Under the pieces are notes generated by a model. The model did not search any database. It had not been told where the DNA came from and worked only from the letters and a program-made list of their open reading frames with translations. 64,000 bases of DNA from Methylobacterium sp. (GTDB taxonomy: Bacteria; Pseudomonadota; Alphaproteobacteria; Rhizobiales; Beijerinckiaceae): contig JADCBP010000005.1 of NCBI GenBank assembly GCA_020253445.1, positions 620,001-684,000 of the forward strand, written 5' to 3'. Of the stretch, positions 16,389-25,039 are shown in pieces. The translations under genes and the position numbers were made by a program. Every line of letters begins with the position of its first letter. Position 1 is the first letter of the stretch.

Positions 16389-17072
16389 ATGCGTCTGCTT
16401 GTGATCGAGGATGATCGCGACATCAACCGCCAGTTGACCTCGGCGCTGGAACATGCGGGCTATGCGGTTGACAGCGCCTTCGATGGCGAGGAGGGGCATT
16501 TCCTCGGCGATACGGAGCCCTACGATGGGGTGATCCTCGATATGGGCCTGCCGAAGATGGATGGCATTCGTGTGCTGGAGAAATGGCGACGCGAAGGCCG
16601 CAAGATGCCCGTTCTGATCCTCACGGCGCGCGACCGCTGGAGCGAGAAGGTGCAGGGCTTCGATGCTGGCGCCGATGACTACGTGACAAAGCCTTTCCAT
16701 ATGGAAGAGGTGCTTGCGCGCCTGCGGGCGCTGCTGCGGCGCGCAGCCGGCCACGCCACGAGCGAATTGACCTGTGGCCCGGTCATTCTCGATACGCGCT
16801 CGAGCCGCGTGGTGGTGGACGGCAACCCGATCCGGCTGACGAGCCACGAATATCGCTTGCTGGCCTATCTCATGCATCACCAGGGCCGCGTGGTGTCGCG
16901 GACCGAATTGGTCGAGCATCTCTATGATCAGGATTTCGACCGCGATTCCAACACGATCGAGGTGTTTGTCGGTCGCCTGCGCAAGAAGCTCGGCGTGGAT
17001 GTGATCGAAACTGTCCGAGGTCTGGGCTATATCGCGCAGGCTCCGCGCCTGCCGGCCCCGAAACCGAAGTGA
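16389..17072 (+). CDS. OmpR-family response regulator (FeuP/PhoP-like)
   Basis: A 227-residue transcriptional regulator. The receiver domain has the acidic pocket (EDD at residues 7-9), the phospho-acceptor Asp51 in VILDMGLP and the Lys in YVTKPF near residue 101. A winged-helix DNA-binding domain follows (SHEYRLLAYLMHHQGRVVS and the IEVFVGRLRKKLG recognition part). I chose the ATG at 16389, 9 nt after GGGGAG, since the receiver starts at once. The kinase gene follows after 4 bp. A FeuP/FeuQ identity is inferred from similarity in character and from proximity to ccm genes. Confidence 0.93.
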   Translation: MRLLVIEDDRDINRQLTSALEHAGYAVDSAFDGEEGHFLGDTEPYDGVILDMGLPKMDGIRVLEKWRREGRKMPVLILTARDRWSEKVQGFDAGADDYVTKPFHMEEVLARLRALLRRAAGHATSELTCGPVILDTRSSRVVVDGNPIRLTSHEYRLLAYLMHHQGRVVSRTELVEHLYDQDFDRDSNTIEVFVGRLRKKLGVDVIETVRGLGYIAQAPRLPAPKPK

Positions 17073-17076
17073 AACC

Positions 17077-18480
17077 ATGCGCTTCACGCTTCCCGGCCCC
17101 ACCGATCCACGCTCGCTGGCCGGGCGATTGTTCCTCACGGCCATCCTGCTCTCTGCCCTCGTGCTGGTATCGACCGGCACGATCCTGTCGGCCATCAACC
17201 GCCGATCCGTAGAGGCGGCCTTTGATGAACGCCTGAAGCTCTATCTGAAGGTGCTTGTGGCGGATGTAGCCGCATTGACCGATGGCAACAATGTCGAGCC
17301 CGGGAATCTCGGCGAGCCGCAGTTCCAGATTCCGTTATCCGGCTGGTACTGGCAGATCATGCGGATCGACATGGAGAGCAGCACGGCCGCAATCCTCCGC
17401 ACCTCGCGATCGCTTTTCAACCAGCGGCTTCCTCCGCTTGTCGAACCCGGGATGCCATCGTTGCGCGGAGACTTCCGCGATGGCTACCGCACGGGACCGG
17501 AGGGGAGGCGCATTCGAATTGTCGAGCAGGAAATCGACCTGGGCGAGCAGAATCGATTCCTGATTTCAGTGGCGGGGAATGCCGAAGAGATCGTGGAAGA
17601 GCGGCGACGCTTCGACTTCGCGGTGCTCACATTGTTGAGCCTGCTCGGCCTTGCGCTCGGAATCTCCGCCTATGTGCAGGTTCGCTACGGTCTGCGGCCG
17701 CTGCGCGAACTGAGCCAATCACTGGCCCAGGTGCGCAACGGCGAGCGCGAGCGCGTGGAGGGCGAATTCCCCGTGGAGGTCGCGCCTTTGGCCGGAGAAC
17801 TCAACCAGCTGCTGGACATGAACCGCGAGATCGTGAGCCGCGCCCGTGCTCAGGTCGGCAATCTCGCGCATGCGCTGAAGACGCCGCTTTCAGTACTCCT
17901 GAATGAAGCCGGGGGTGATTCCGGGCCATTGGGGGAGAAGATACGCGAACAATCCGCCATCATGCGCGATCAGTTGCAATATTATCTGGACCGGGCTCGC
18001 GCCGCCGCACGCGCCGCAGCGATCGGCAATTTCACCGAGGTCGAGCCGGTCCTCGCGGCCTTCACGCGCACATTCGAGAAGATCTACCGCGACCGGGATA
18101 TCCGTTTTTCCCTCGAGATCGAGACGCCGCTGCGCTTCCGGGGCGAGAAGCAGGACCTCGAGGAGATGGTGGGCAATCTCATCGACAATGCCGGAAAATG
18201 GGCGGCAAGCGAGGTTCGCATCCGCGTGCATGCAGCACCACAATTCGACCATGCGTCCAACCAGATCGATCTCATCGTCGATGACGATGGACCGGGCCTG
18301 CCTGACGAAAAGCGAATCGAGGCCACAAAGCGCGGCCGGCGCCTTGATGAAACCAAGCCCGGCTCCGGCCTGGGCCTGTCGATCGTGGTCGACCTTGCCG
18401 GCCTTTACGGGGGCAGCTTCGTGCTGGAAGATTCACCACTCGGCGGTCTTCGCGCGCGCCTCACCCTTCCCGCTTTGTGA
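17077..18480 (+). CDS. sensor histidine kinase (FeuQ/PhoQ-like)
   Basis: A 467-residue membrane kinase partnering the regulator just upstream. Transmembrane helices lie near residues 22-40 and 185-205 and enclose a periplasmic sensor domain. A HAMP domain follows, then the phospho-acceptor His265 in NLAHALKTPL and an ATPase domain with NLIDNAGKWA, DDDGPGLPD and the GSGLGLSIV box. The sensed signal is unknown; related FeuQ/PhoQ proteins respond to envelope or ionic conditions. The next 109 bp before ccmI contain no gene. Confidence 0.92.
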   Translation: MRFTLPGPTDPRSLAGRLFLTAILLSALVLVSTGTILSAINRRSVEAAFDERLKLYLKVLVADVAALTDGNNVEPGNLGEPQFQIPLSGWYWQIMRIDMESSTAAILRTSRSLFNQRLPPLVEPGMPSLRGDFRDGYRTGPEGRRIRIVEQEIDLGEQNRFLISVAGNAEEIVEERRRFDFAVLTLLSLLGLALGISAYVQVRYGLRPLRELSQSLAQVRNGERERVEGEFPVEVAPLAGELNQLLDMNREIVSRARAQVGNLAHALKTPLSVLLNEAGGDSGPLGEKIREQSAIMRDQLQYYLDRARAAARAAAIGNFTEVEPVLAAFTRTFEKIYRDRDIRFSLEIETPLRFRGEKQDLEEMVGNLIDNAGKWAASEVRIRVHAAPQFDHASNQIDLIVDDDGPGLPDEKRIEATKRGRRLDETKPGSGLGLSIVVDLAGLYGGSFVLEDSPLGGLRARLTLPAL

Positions 18481-18589
18481 CAACCGATTGCGTCTCCCAT
18501 CGCTGCTCTGTAGCAAAGCGGCCACATGAGGCAGGCCAATTGCGCCATGTCATGGAATGGCCCCGATTGCGGCCTAGTTGAGCAGTACG

Positions 18590-19717
18590 ATGACTCTCTG
18601 GCTCGGAATTGTGGTTTTGACCTTTGGTGCGGCCGCGCTAGCCTTGCGCCCGCTCCTTCGTCCGCCGAAGGACAAGTCCAGCCTCGACCACGCGATCCAT
18701 TTCTATGAAGCGCGGCGATTGGAACTGGACCGGCAGGTGAGCGCCGGCCTGATTTCCGAAAGCGAACGCACGGCTTCCGAGGCCGAGCAGGCGCGTCGTC
18801 TGCTTGCGCTCGCGCGACAACAGCAAGTCGAGGAAGAACAAAAGGCCGGCAGCGCCCGCCGCAGCAAGATCGCAGCCCTCCTGCTCTTGGTCGGACTCCC
18901 CGTGCTCTCCATTCCCCTCTACCTTCGCACCGGCACGCCCGACATGCCGGACCAGCCCATCGCGAGCCGGGTGACGCCCGGCAGCGATGCGGAGATGCAG
19001 AAGGCCCTTCAGCGCATCGAATTGCATCTCGCGAGCAATCCCAATGATGCGCGCGGCTTCGAGGTCATCGCGCCAGCCTATATGCGCCTCGGGCGATATC
19101 AGGACGCAGCTTTCGCGTTTCGCAGGGTGATCGCGATTTCGGGTGAAACACCGGATCGGCTGGCCAATCTTGGCGAGGCCCTGATTGCCAGCCAGAACGG
19201 CATCGTGAATGCCGAGGCCAGGGAGGCCTTCCAGAAGGCCGTCGCTCTCGATCCTGATCTTGGCAAGGCGCGGTTCTATCTGGCGATTGCCACCGAGCAG
19301 GACGGTGATATTCCAGGTGCCATTCGGAAACTCTCCGAATTGTCAGCCTCGCTCCCGGAAGGCCCTGGCAAGATGCGGGTTGAATCCGAACTCGACCGTT
19401 TCCGCGCCGAGGGCAAGGCGCCGCCGCGCCCAACGGGCGATCCGCAAAGCGAAGCGGGCAAGGCATTATCGGAACTGCCGCCGGATGAGCGCGCCCGCGC
19501 GATCGAAGGCATGGTCGATGGGCTTGCCGCCCGACTTGCTCAGCAAGGTGGGAGCCTTGATGAATGGCAGCGTCTCATCCAGGCGCGCGTGGTGCTGAAC
19601 CAGCGTGAGAAGGCTGCGGAATCTCTCGCCAAAGCCCGCAAGGCCCTGGGCGAAAGCGCCGCAGTCGAACTTGACCGGCTTGCCGCCGCGCTTGATCTGA
19701 AGGCTGCGAATCCGTGA
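18590..19717 (+). CDS. ccmI: cytochrome c maturation protein CcmI (CycH)
   Basis: Apocytochrome chaperone of the haem-ligation complex, 375 residues. Two transmembrane helices (about residues 1-22 and 92-110) flank a cytoplasmic loop with a leucine-zipper-like LDRQVSAGLISESERTASEAE segment. The periplasmic part has TPR repeats (RGFEVIAPAYMRLGRYQDAAFAFRRVI in parts) that bind the C-terminus of apocytochrome c. The frame begins at a TTG (18578), but the ATG at 18590 is the likelier start. First gene of a ccmI-ccmE-ccmF-ccmH run. Confidence 0.94.
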   Translation: MTLWLGIVVLTFGAAALALRPLLRPPKDKSSLDHAIHFYEARRLELDRQVSAGLISESERTASEAEQARRLLALARQQQVEEEQKAGSARRSKIAALLLLVGLPVLSIPLYLRTGTPDMPDQPIASRVTPGSDAEMQKALQRIELHLASNPNDARGFEVIAPAYMRLGRYQDAAFAFRRVIAISGETPDRLANLGEALIASQNGIVNAEAREAFQKAVALDPDLGKARFYLAIATEQDGDIPGAIRKLSELSASLPEGPGKMRVESELDRFRAEGKAPPRPTGDPQSEAGKALSELPPDERARAIEGMVDGLAARLAQQGGSLDEWQRLIQARVVLNQREKAAESLAKARKALGESAAVELDRLAAALDLKAANP

Positions 19718-19748
19718 CCATGATCCCGACCTGCTGGACCTTCTTCCC

Positions 19749-20207
19749 ATGACCCGCAAACAGAAGCGTCTCATGATTCTTGGCGGGTTTGGCCTCGTGC
19801 TGGTTTCGGCATTGGCCATGATTCTCGTGGGCCTGCGCGATCAGATCGTCTTCTTCCGCTCTCCCAGCGAAGTGATGGCGGGCAAGGTGAAGCCCGGCGA
19901 GGCTTTCCGGCTCGGCGGTCTTGTCGAAAAGGGCAGTGTGCTGCGTGAGCCCAACCAGATGGTGCGCTTCCGCGTGACCGACGGTTCCAATGCCATTGCG
20001 GTCACCTATCGGGGATTGCTCCCGGACCTGTTCCGAGAAGGGCAGGGTGTGGTGACGGAAGGTCGCCTTGACGCCTCAGGCGCCTTCACGGCATCCACGG
20101 TACTGGCGCGCCACGATGAAAACTACATGCCGCGCGAAGTTGCCGATGCCCTGAAACAGCAGGGGCACTGGCAGCCGGGCAAGGGAGACGGACCACCCAA
20201 ACCATGA
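19749..20207 (+). CDS. ccmE: haem chaperone CcmE (CycJ)
   Basis: Membrane-anchored periplasmic OB-fold protein that carries haem covalently from CcmC to the CcmF/H ligase. The 152 residues contain an N-terminal anchor (about residues 7-28) and the haem-binding His122 with Tyr126 in the RHDENYMP motif. All conserved features are present. It lies 31 bp after ccmI and 10 bp before ccmF. Confidence 0.96.
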   Translation: MTRKQKRLMILGGFGLVLVSALAMILVGLRDQIVFFRSPSEVMAGKVKPGEAFRLGGLVEKGSVLREPNQMVRFRVTDGSNAIAVTYRGLLPDLFREGQGVVTEGRLDASGAFTASTVLARHDENYMPREVADALKQQGHWQPGKGDGPPKP

Positions 20208-20217
20208 GCAGGGCGAA

Positions 20218-22194
20218 ATGATTGTTGAGATCGGCCATTACGCGCTGGTTCTGGCGCTGGTTCTGACCCTGTTTCAGGCCACCTTTCCGCTTTGGGGTGC
20301 GATCCGGCGCGATGCGGCGCTGGTCGCGCTCGGGCCGTATGCAGCAATCGCGCAATTCCTGCTGATCAGCGTATCCTTCGCGGCGCTGACCTATGCCTAT
20401 CTCGTGTCGGATTTCTCGGTCTCGAATGTCTACGAGAACTCGCATACCCTGAAGCCGCTGATCTACAAATGGAGCGGCGTCTGGGGCAACCATGAGGGCT
20501 CGATGCTGCTCTGGGTGCTGATCCTCGCCCTGTTCGGCGCCGGCGTCGCGGTGTTCTCCCGCAATCTTCCCAATGACCTGCTAGGCGCGACTCTCGCCGT
20601 TCAGGCGATGATCGCCGCGGCCTTCCTCGCCTTTGTTCTGTTCGCGTCCAATCCGTTCCTGCGCCTCGGCCCGGCTCCGTTCGAGGGGCGCGATCTGAAC
20701 CCGATCCTGCAGGACCCCGGCCTCGCGATCCATCCGCCGCTGCTCTATCTCGGCTATGTCGGCTACTCGATCGTGTTTTCCTTCGCGGCCGGCGCGTTGA
20801 TCGTCGGTCGGATCGATGCGGCCTTCGCGCGCATGTTGCGTCCATGGAACCTCGTGGCCTGGATTACGCTGACCCTGGGCATCGCGATGGGCTCCTACTG
20901 GGCCTATTACGAGCTTGGCTGGGGCGGCTACTGGTTCTGGGACCCGGTGGAGAACGCCTCCCTGATGCCGTGGCTCACCGGAACGGCGCTCCTGCATTCC
21001 GCGATCGTGATGGAGAAGCGCGAGGCGCTGAAGATCTGGACCATCCTGCTCGCGATCATCACCTTCTCGCTCTCGCTTCTCGGAACATTCCTGGTGCGTT
21101 CCGGCGTGCTGACCTCGGTGCATGCCTTCGCGGTGGACCCGGAGCGCGGATTGTTCATTCTCATCATCCTCATTGCCTTCATCGGCGGCTCCTTCACGTT
21201 GTTCGCATTCCGTGCCCGGGCGATGGAATCCGGCGGGCTCTTCGCGCCGGTCAGCCGGGAGGGTGCTCTGGTGCTGAACAACCTGTTCCTCGCCGTGGCG
21301 GCGCTGGCAGTGTTGGTGGGGACGCTTTATCCGCTCGCGCTCGAGGGTGTAACCGGCCAGAAGATCTCGGTGGGCCCGCCCTTCTTCAACCTTACCATCG
21401 TGCCGCTGATGTTGCCGCTCTTCGTGGCCATTCCCTTCGGCCAGCGCCTCGCCTGGAAGCGAGGGGATCTGCTGGGTGTCGCCCAGCGCATGGTCTTTGC
21501 GATGGGGCTGAGCCTGCTCGCGACACTCGTTGTTGCCTACCACATTGGACGTGGTCCGGCTCTGGCGATCATTGCGATCGGTCTCGGGATCTTCATCCTG
21601 CTGGCTTCGCTCGACGAGATCCGCGAACGCGTCATGCGCGGCGGCACCGCTGGTGCCTTGCACCGTCTCATCGGCCTGCCGCGCACCTTCCTTGCCACTG
21701 CACTGGCCCATGCCGGTGTGGGTATCATGGTGATTGGTATCGCCTTCACCGCTTTCGAGAAGGAGGCGATCGTCTCGATGAAGCCGGGCGAGACGGTGAA
21801 GCTGGGTGAATACTCGCTCACCCTTCGTGGCATCGCGCCATATTCCGGCCCGAACTACACATCCACCGTGGCGCATTTCGTGGTGCATGACGGAACGCGG
21901 CAGGTGGCCGAACTGCGCCCGGCGAAACGCGTCTATATCGGTCGCCAGATGCCAACCTCCGAGGTCGGTCGCCATCGCGTCGGCTTCTCGGAGGTCTATG
22001 TCGCGATTGGCGAGACCTCGGATGGCAACCATGTCGATCTGCGCGCCTACTGGAAGCCTTTCGTGACGCTCATCTGGATCGGGCCTGTGCTGATGGCGCT
22101 GGCCGGCCTCCTCTCGCTCTCGGATCGTCGCCTGCGGGTTGGCGCTCCGCGGGTTGCTGCCCGCCGTCCCGAGCGTCTGGAGCCGGCCGAATGA
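20218..22194 (+). CDS. ccmF: cytochrome c haem lyase subunit CcmF (CycK)
   Basis: Polytopic inner-membrane protein that attaches haem to CXXCH motifs. It has 658 residues, about 15 transmembrane helices and the tryptophan-rich WGGYWFWDPVENASLMPWL motif near residues 237-256 that binds haem on the periplasmic face. Conserved His residues follow, as in LLHSAIV. Its stop overlaps the ccmH start by 4 bp (ATGA). Confidence 0.97.
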   Translation: MIVEIGHYALVLALVLTLFQATFPLWGAIRRDAALVALGPYAAIAQFLLISVSFAALTYAYLVSDFSVSNVYENSHTLKPLIYKWSGVWGNHEGSMLLWVLILALFGAGVAVFSRNLPNDLLGATLAVQAMIAAAFLAFVLFASNPFLRLGPAPFEGRDLNPILQDPGLAIHPPLLYLGYVGYSIVFSFAAGALIVGRIDAAFARMLRPWNLVAWITLTLGIAMGSYWAYYELGWGGYWFWDPVENASLMPWLTGTALLHSAIVMEKREALKIWTILLAIITFSLSLLGTFLVRSGVLTSVHAFAVDPERGLFILIILIAFIGGSFTLFAFRARAMESGGLFAPVSREGALVLNNLFLAVAALAVLVGTLYPLALEGVTGQKISVGPPFFNLTIVPLMLPLFVAIPFGQRLAWKRGDLLGVAQRMVFAMGLSLLATLVVAYHIGRGPALAIIAIGLGIFILLASLDEIRERVMRGGTAGALHRLIGLPRTFLATALAHAGVGIMVIGIAFTAFEKEAIVSMKPGETVKLGEYSLTLRGIAPYSGPNYTSTVAHFVVHDGTRQVAELRPAKRVYIGRQMPTSEVGRHRVGFSEVYVAIGETSDGNHVDLRAYWKPFVTLIWIGPVLMALAGLLSLSDRRLRVGAPRVAARRPERLEPAE

Positions 22195-22673
22195 GCGCGC
22201 TTTCCCGCCGGGCGCTGGTTTTCGGGTCGCTCGTCCTGTCGGGCACGGCGATGGCCGTGCAGCCCGGCGAGCAGCTGAAGGATGCCGCGCAGGAAGCGCG
22301 CGCCCGCAAGCTCTCGGCGGAGCTGCGTTGCCTGGTCTGTCAGAACCAGTCGATCGACGATTCGGACGCCGAACTCGCGCGCGACTTGCGCCGCCTCGTG
22401 CGGGAGCGGATCTCGGCCGGCGACAGCGACAGCGCCATCCGCCAGTTTCTTGTCGCGCGCTATGGCGAATTCGTGCTGCTCCGGCCGCCGTTTTCCCTCT
22501 CGACCGCGCTGCTCTGGAGCCTTCCGGCCATTGCGCTGGCGGGAGGCATCTTCGCTGCGCGTTCGCTGTTCGGGCGGCCCGCCGAGGCTGTCGCCACGCC
22601 CGAGTCCGCCCCCTTGGCCGAAGCCGAGAAGCAGGCGCTCGAAGCACTGCTGGCCAGGCGCGACCAGGCCTGA
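22191..22673 (+). CDS. ccmH: cytochrome c maturation thiol oxidoreductase CcmH (CycL)
   Basis: Periplasmic thiol-disulfide protein that keeps the apocytochrome CXXCH cysteines reduced. 160 residues: signal sequence, the LRCLVCQNQ active-site motif (Cys47, Cys50), and a C-terminal transmembrane helix near residues 105-125. It corresponds to the N-terminal half of E. coli CcmH; the TPR half is the separate ccmI here. The cassette in this window has no ccmA, B, C, D or G, which must be encoded elsewhere. Confidence 0.95.
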   Translation: MSALSRRALVFGSLVLSGTAMAVQPGEQLKDAAQEARARKLSAELRCLVCQNQSIDDSDAELARDLRRLVRERISAGDSDSAIRQFLVARYGEFVLLRPPFSLSTALLWSLPAIALAGGIFAARSLFGRPAEAVATPESAPLAEAEKQALEALLARRDQA

Positions 22674-22876
22674 CTTCCTTACCGAAATGTCATGCGCCCG
22701 AAAGCTTCGGGCCAGTTGCGGGCAGGCATTGTTGGCATCGAGGTCCTGTGGCTGGCCGTAGCACTCTCCGTCGCCCCCCGCTTCACTGCCGGACGCAGGA
22801 CCGAACCCACCTTCGCCTTGACGGCGCTGGCTCGCGCATGGCGTTGTAACCGGGCAGCTGAGTGAGCCATGTCCGC
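22674..22876. other. intergenic region between ccmH and the second two-component pair
   Basis: 203 bp with no supported gene. It contains an inverted repeat GCCCGAA-AGC-TTCGGGC near 22690-22710 without a T-run. From memory, related rhizobial genomes often have a DegP-type protease gene at this place; no remnant of one is readable here. Confidence 0.5.
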
Positions 22877-23557
22877 ATGAAAATCCTCGTCGTCGAAGAT
22901 GATTCCGAAGCCGGTCGCTATCTGGCCCGCGCGCTGAACGAGGCCGGTCACGTCGCTGACCTCGCGGCGGATGGCGAGACTGGCCTCGAGATGGCGCTCG
23001 CCGGCACTTATGATGTTTTGGTCGTCGATCGCATGCTGCCAAAGCGCGATGGTCTTTCGCTCATCATGGCCCTTCGCGCCGAGCAGCGCACAACGCCGGT
23101 CCTCATTCTCTCCGCGCTCGGGCAGGTGGATGATCGCGTGCTCGGCTTGCGCGCCGGTGGCGACGATTACCTGACCAAGCCCTATGCCTTCACCGAATGC
23201 CTCGCGCGTGTCGAGGCGCTCGCGCGCCGCCAGAACCCGCAAAGCGCGCAGCTGACCTACAAGGTGGGCGATCTCGTGCTTGATCGCCTTGCCCATCGGG
23301 TGAGCCGGGCAGGGGAGGACATTCCCCTCCAGCCGCGTGAATTCCGCCTGCTCGAATATCTGATGCGCCATGCCGGGCAGGTGGTGACGCGCACGATGCT
23401 GCTCGAGAATGTTTGGGATTACCATTTCGACCCCCAGACCAATGTCATTGACGTCCATGTCTCGCGCCTGCGCGGCAAGATCGAGCGCAAGGGGCAGGCG
23501 ACGTTGCTCCATACCATTCGAGGTGCGGGCTACATGATCCGCGATCCCGGCCGCTGA
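22877..23557 (+). CDS. OmpR-family response regulator
   Basis: A 226-residue regulator with receiver (EDD at 7-9, phospho-acceptor Asp51 in VLVVDRMLP, TKPY with the conserved Lys) and winged-helix domain (LQPREFRLLEYLMRHAGQVV, then NVIDVHVSRLRGKIE). The ATG at 22877 starts directly at the receiver. It is followed after 3 bp by its kinase and then glnE, all tightly spaced, suggesting one transcript. The target genes are unknown; CusR/QseB-like regulators are the nearest in character. Confidence 0.92.
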   Translation: MKILVVEDDSEAGRYLARALNEAGHVADLAADGETGLEMALAGTYDVLVVDRMLPKRDGLSLIMALRAEQRTTPVLILSALGQVDDRVLGLRAGGDDYLTKPYAFTECLARVEALARRQNPQSAQLTYKVGDLVLDRLAHRVSRAGEDIPLQPREFRLLEYLMRHAGQVVTRTMLLENVWDYHFDPQTNVIDVHVSRLRGKIERKGQATLLHTIRGAGYMIRDPGR

Positions 23558-23560
23558 GGC

Positions 23561-25039
23561 ATGGCTCCGGCTTCGCCCTCCACAGGAAACCAGGGAGGCT
23601 GGCTGGGCGGGCTGGGCCGCATGGCGCGCACCACGGCCTTCAAGCTGTCCGCCTTCTACCTTCTCATCTTCGCGCTCTTCTCGGGCATCATCCTCGGATA
23701 CATTGCCTGGAACACGCGTCGCCTGCTCGATGCGCAGATCACCGAGACCATCGAGACCGAGATCAACGCGCTGGCCGAGCAATACCGGCAGGGCGGCTTG
23801 CGGCGCCTCGTGGCGGTGATCGAGCGGCGCGGGCGCCAGAGCGGGTCGTTTCTTTATCTGCTGGTTGATGGGCGTGGCGATGCGATGACCGGTAACGCGA
23901 TCCTCCGCGTGCCCGTGCAATCGGTCAGCCCCGGATGGGGCGAGATTCGCTACAACTGGCCGGACGAGGCGGAGGAGGTTGCACGCCTTGCCAAGGTGCG
24001 CACCTTCATCCTGCCCTCCGGCCTGCGCCTTTTCGTGGGGCGAGATCTCGAAGAGCAGGATCGCTTGCGCGTCACCATCCGCCGCGCGCGCGGGCTCTCC
24101 CTGCTCCTGGTGGTGCTGATGGGTGGCTTCGGGGCGTGGTTTGTCACACGCCGCGTGCTCTCGCGCGTCGAGGGCGTGGCGACGACCTCCGCTGCGATCA
24201 TGGCCGGCAATCTCGCCGAACGCCTGCCGGTGACCAATACCAACGACGAATTCGATCGTCTCGCGCTCCATCTCAACGCCATGCTCGATCGCATCGGCGA
24301 GTTGATGACCGGTCTGCGTGACCTCTCGGACAATGTCGCGCATGACCTGCGAACACCGCTCACGCGCCTGCGCAATGGCGCGGAAGACGCTCTTCGCAAG
24401 GCCGAAACGCTGGAGGACGCCAAGACTGCGCTGGAGCGCGCCATCGAGGAAAGCGACAACCTGCTTCGCATCTTTGATGCGCTGCAAATGATCGCGCGCG
24501 CCGAGAGCGGCAACCTTGCGACTTCCCTCAAGCCGCAGAAGCTCGAAGAGATCGTCTCAAGCCTCGCCGAGCTTTACGAACCGCTCGCGGAAGAGGCAGG
24601 TCTCGCATTTCAAACGAAGCTCGGCACCGGTCTCGTGGCGAATGCCAATCGGGAATTGATTGGGCAGGCGCTTTCGAACCTCATCGACAATGCGCTGAAA
24701 TATGGCCTGAACCCGGAAGGCGGTGGCTCGCTTTCCATCACGGCGGAAAAATCCGGCGGGCAGATCCGCATCGCGGTCGCCGATCGCGGCAAGGGCATTC
24801 CGGAAGACAAGCGTCAGGCGGTGGTGGAACGTTTCGTGCGCCTTGATGCCAGCCGCGCCAAGCCCGGCCTTGGCCTCGGGCTGTCGCTCGTTGCAGCCAT
24901 CGCCCGGCTCCATGGCGGCGAATTGCGGCTGGAGGACAACGCGCCGGGCCTCAAGGCCGTGCTCGTGCTGCCGGAAGCCGGGGGTTCCGCCGGAAGGAGC
25001 CTTGCATCAGGCCCTGCACTGCCCGAAAAAGAGGCATGA
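23561..25039 (+). CDS. sensor histidine kinase with HAMP domain
   Basis: A 492-residue kinase paired with the regulator just before it. Transmembrane helices near residues 27-50 and 178-200 bound a periplasmic domain of about 125 residues; then a HAMP domain, phospho-acceptor His261 in NVAHDLRTPLTRLRNG, and an ATPase domain (NLIDNALKYG, DRGKGIPED, GLGLGLSLV). The stop overlaps the glnE start by 4 bp, so kinase and GlnE are translationally coupled. Confidence 0.92.
   Translation: MAPASPSTGNQGGWLGGLGRMARTTAFKLSAFYLLIFALFSGIILGYIAWNTRRLLDAQITETIETEINALAEQYRQGGLRRLVAVIERRGRQSGSFLYLLVDGRGDAMTGNAILRVPVQSVSPGWGEIRYNWPDEAEEVARLAKVRTFILPSGLRLFVGRDLEEQDRLRVTIRRARGLSLLLVVLMGGFGAWFVTRRVLSRVEGVATTSAAIMAGNLAERLPVTNTNDEFDRLALHLNAMLDRIGELMTGLRDLSDNVAHDLRTPLTRLRNGAEDALRKAETLEDAKTALERAIEESDNLLRIFDALQMIARAESGNLATSLKPQKLEEIVSSLAELYEPLAEEAGLAFQTKLGTGLVANANRELIGQALSNLIDNALKYGLNPEGGGSLSITAEKSGGQIRIAVADRGKGIPEDKRQAVVERFVRLDASRAKPGLGLGLSLVAAIARLHGGELRLEDNAPGLKAVLVLPEAGGSAGRSLASGPALPEKEA

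Noticed and set aside
20581-22647. 688-codon - strand frame opposite ccmF/ccmH
   Set aside because: Arg/Gly/Ala-rich shadow of ccmF and ccmH; no ribosome site or domain.
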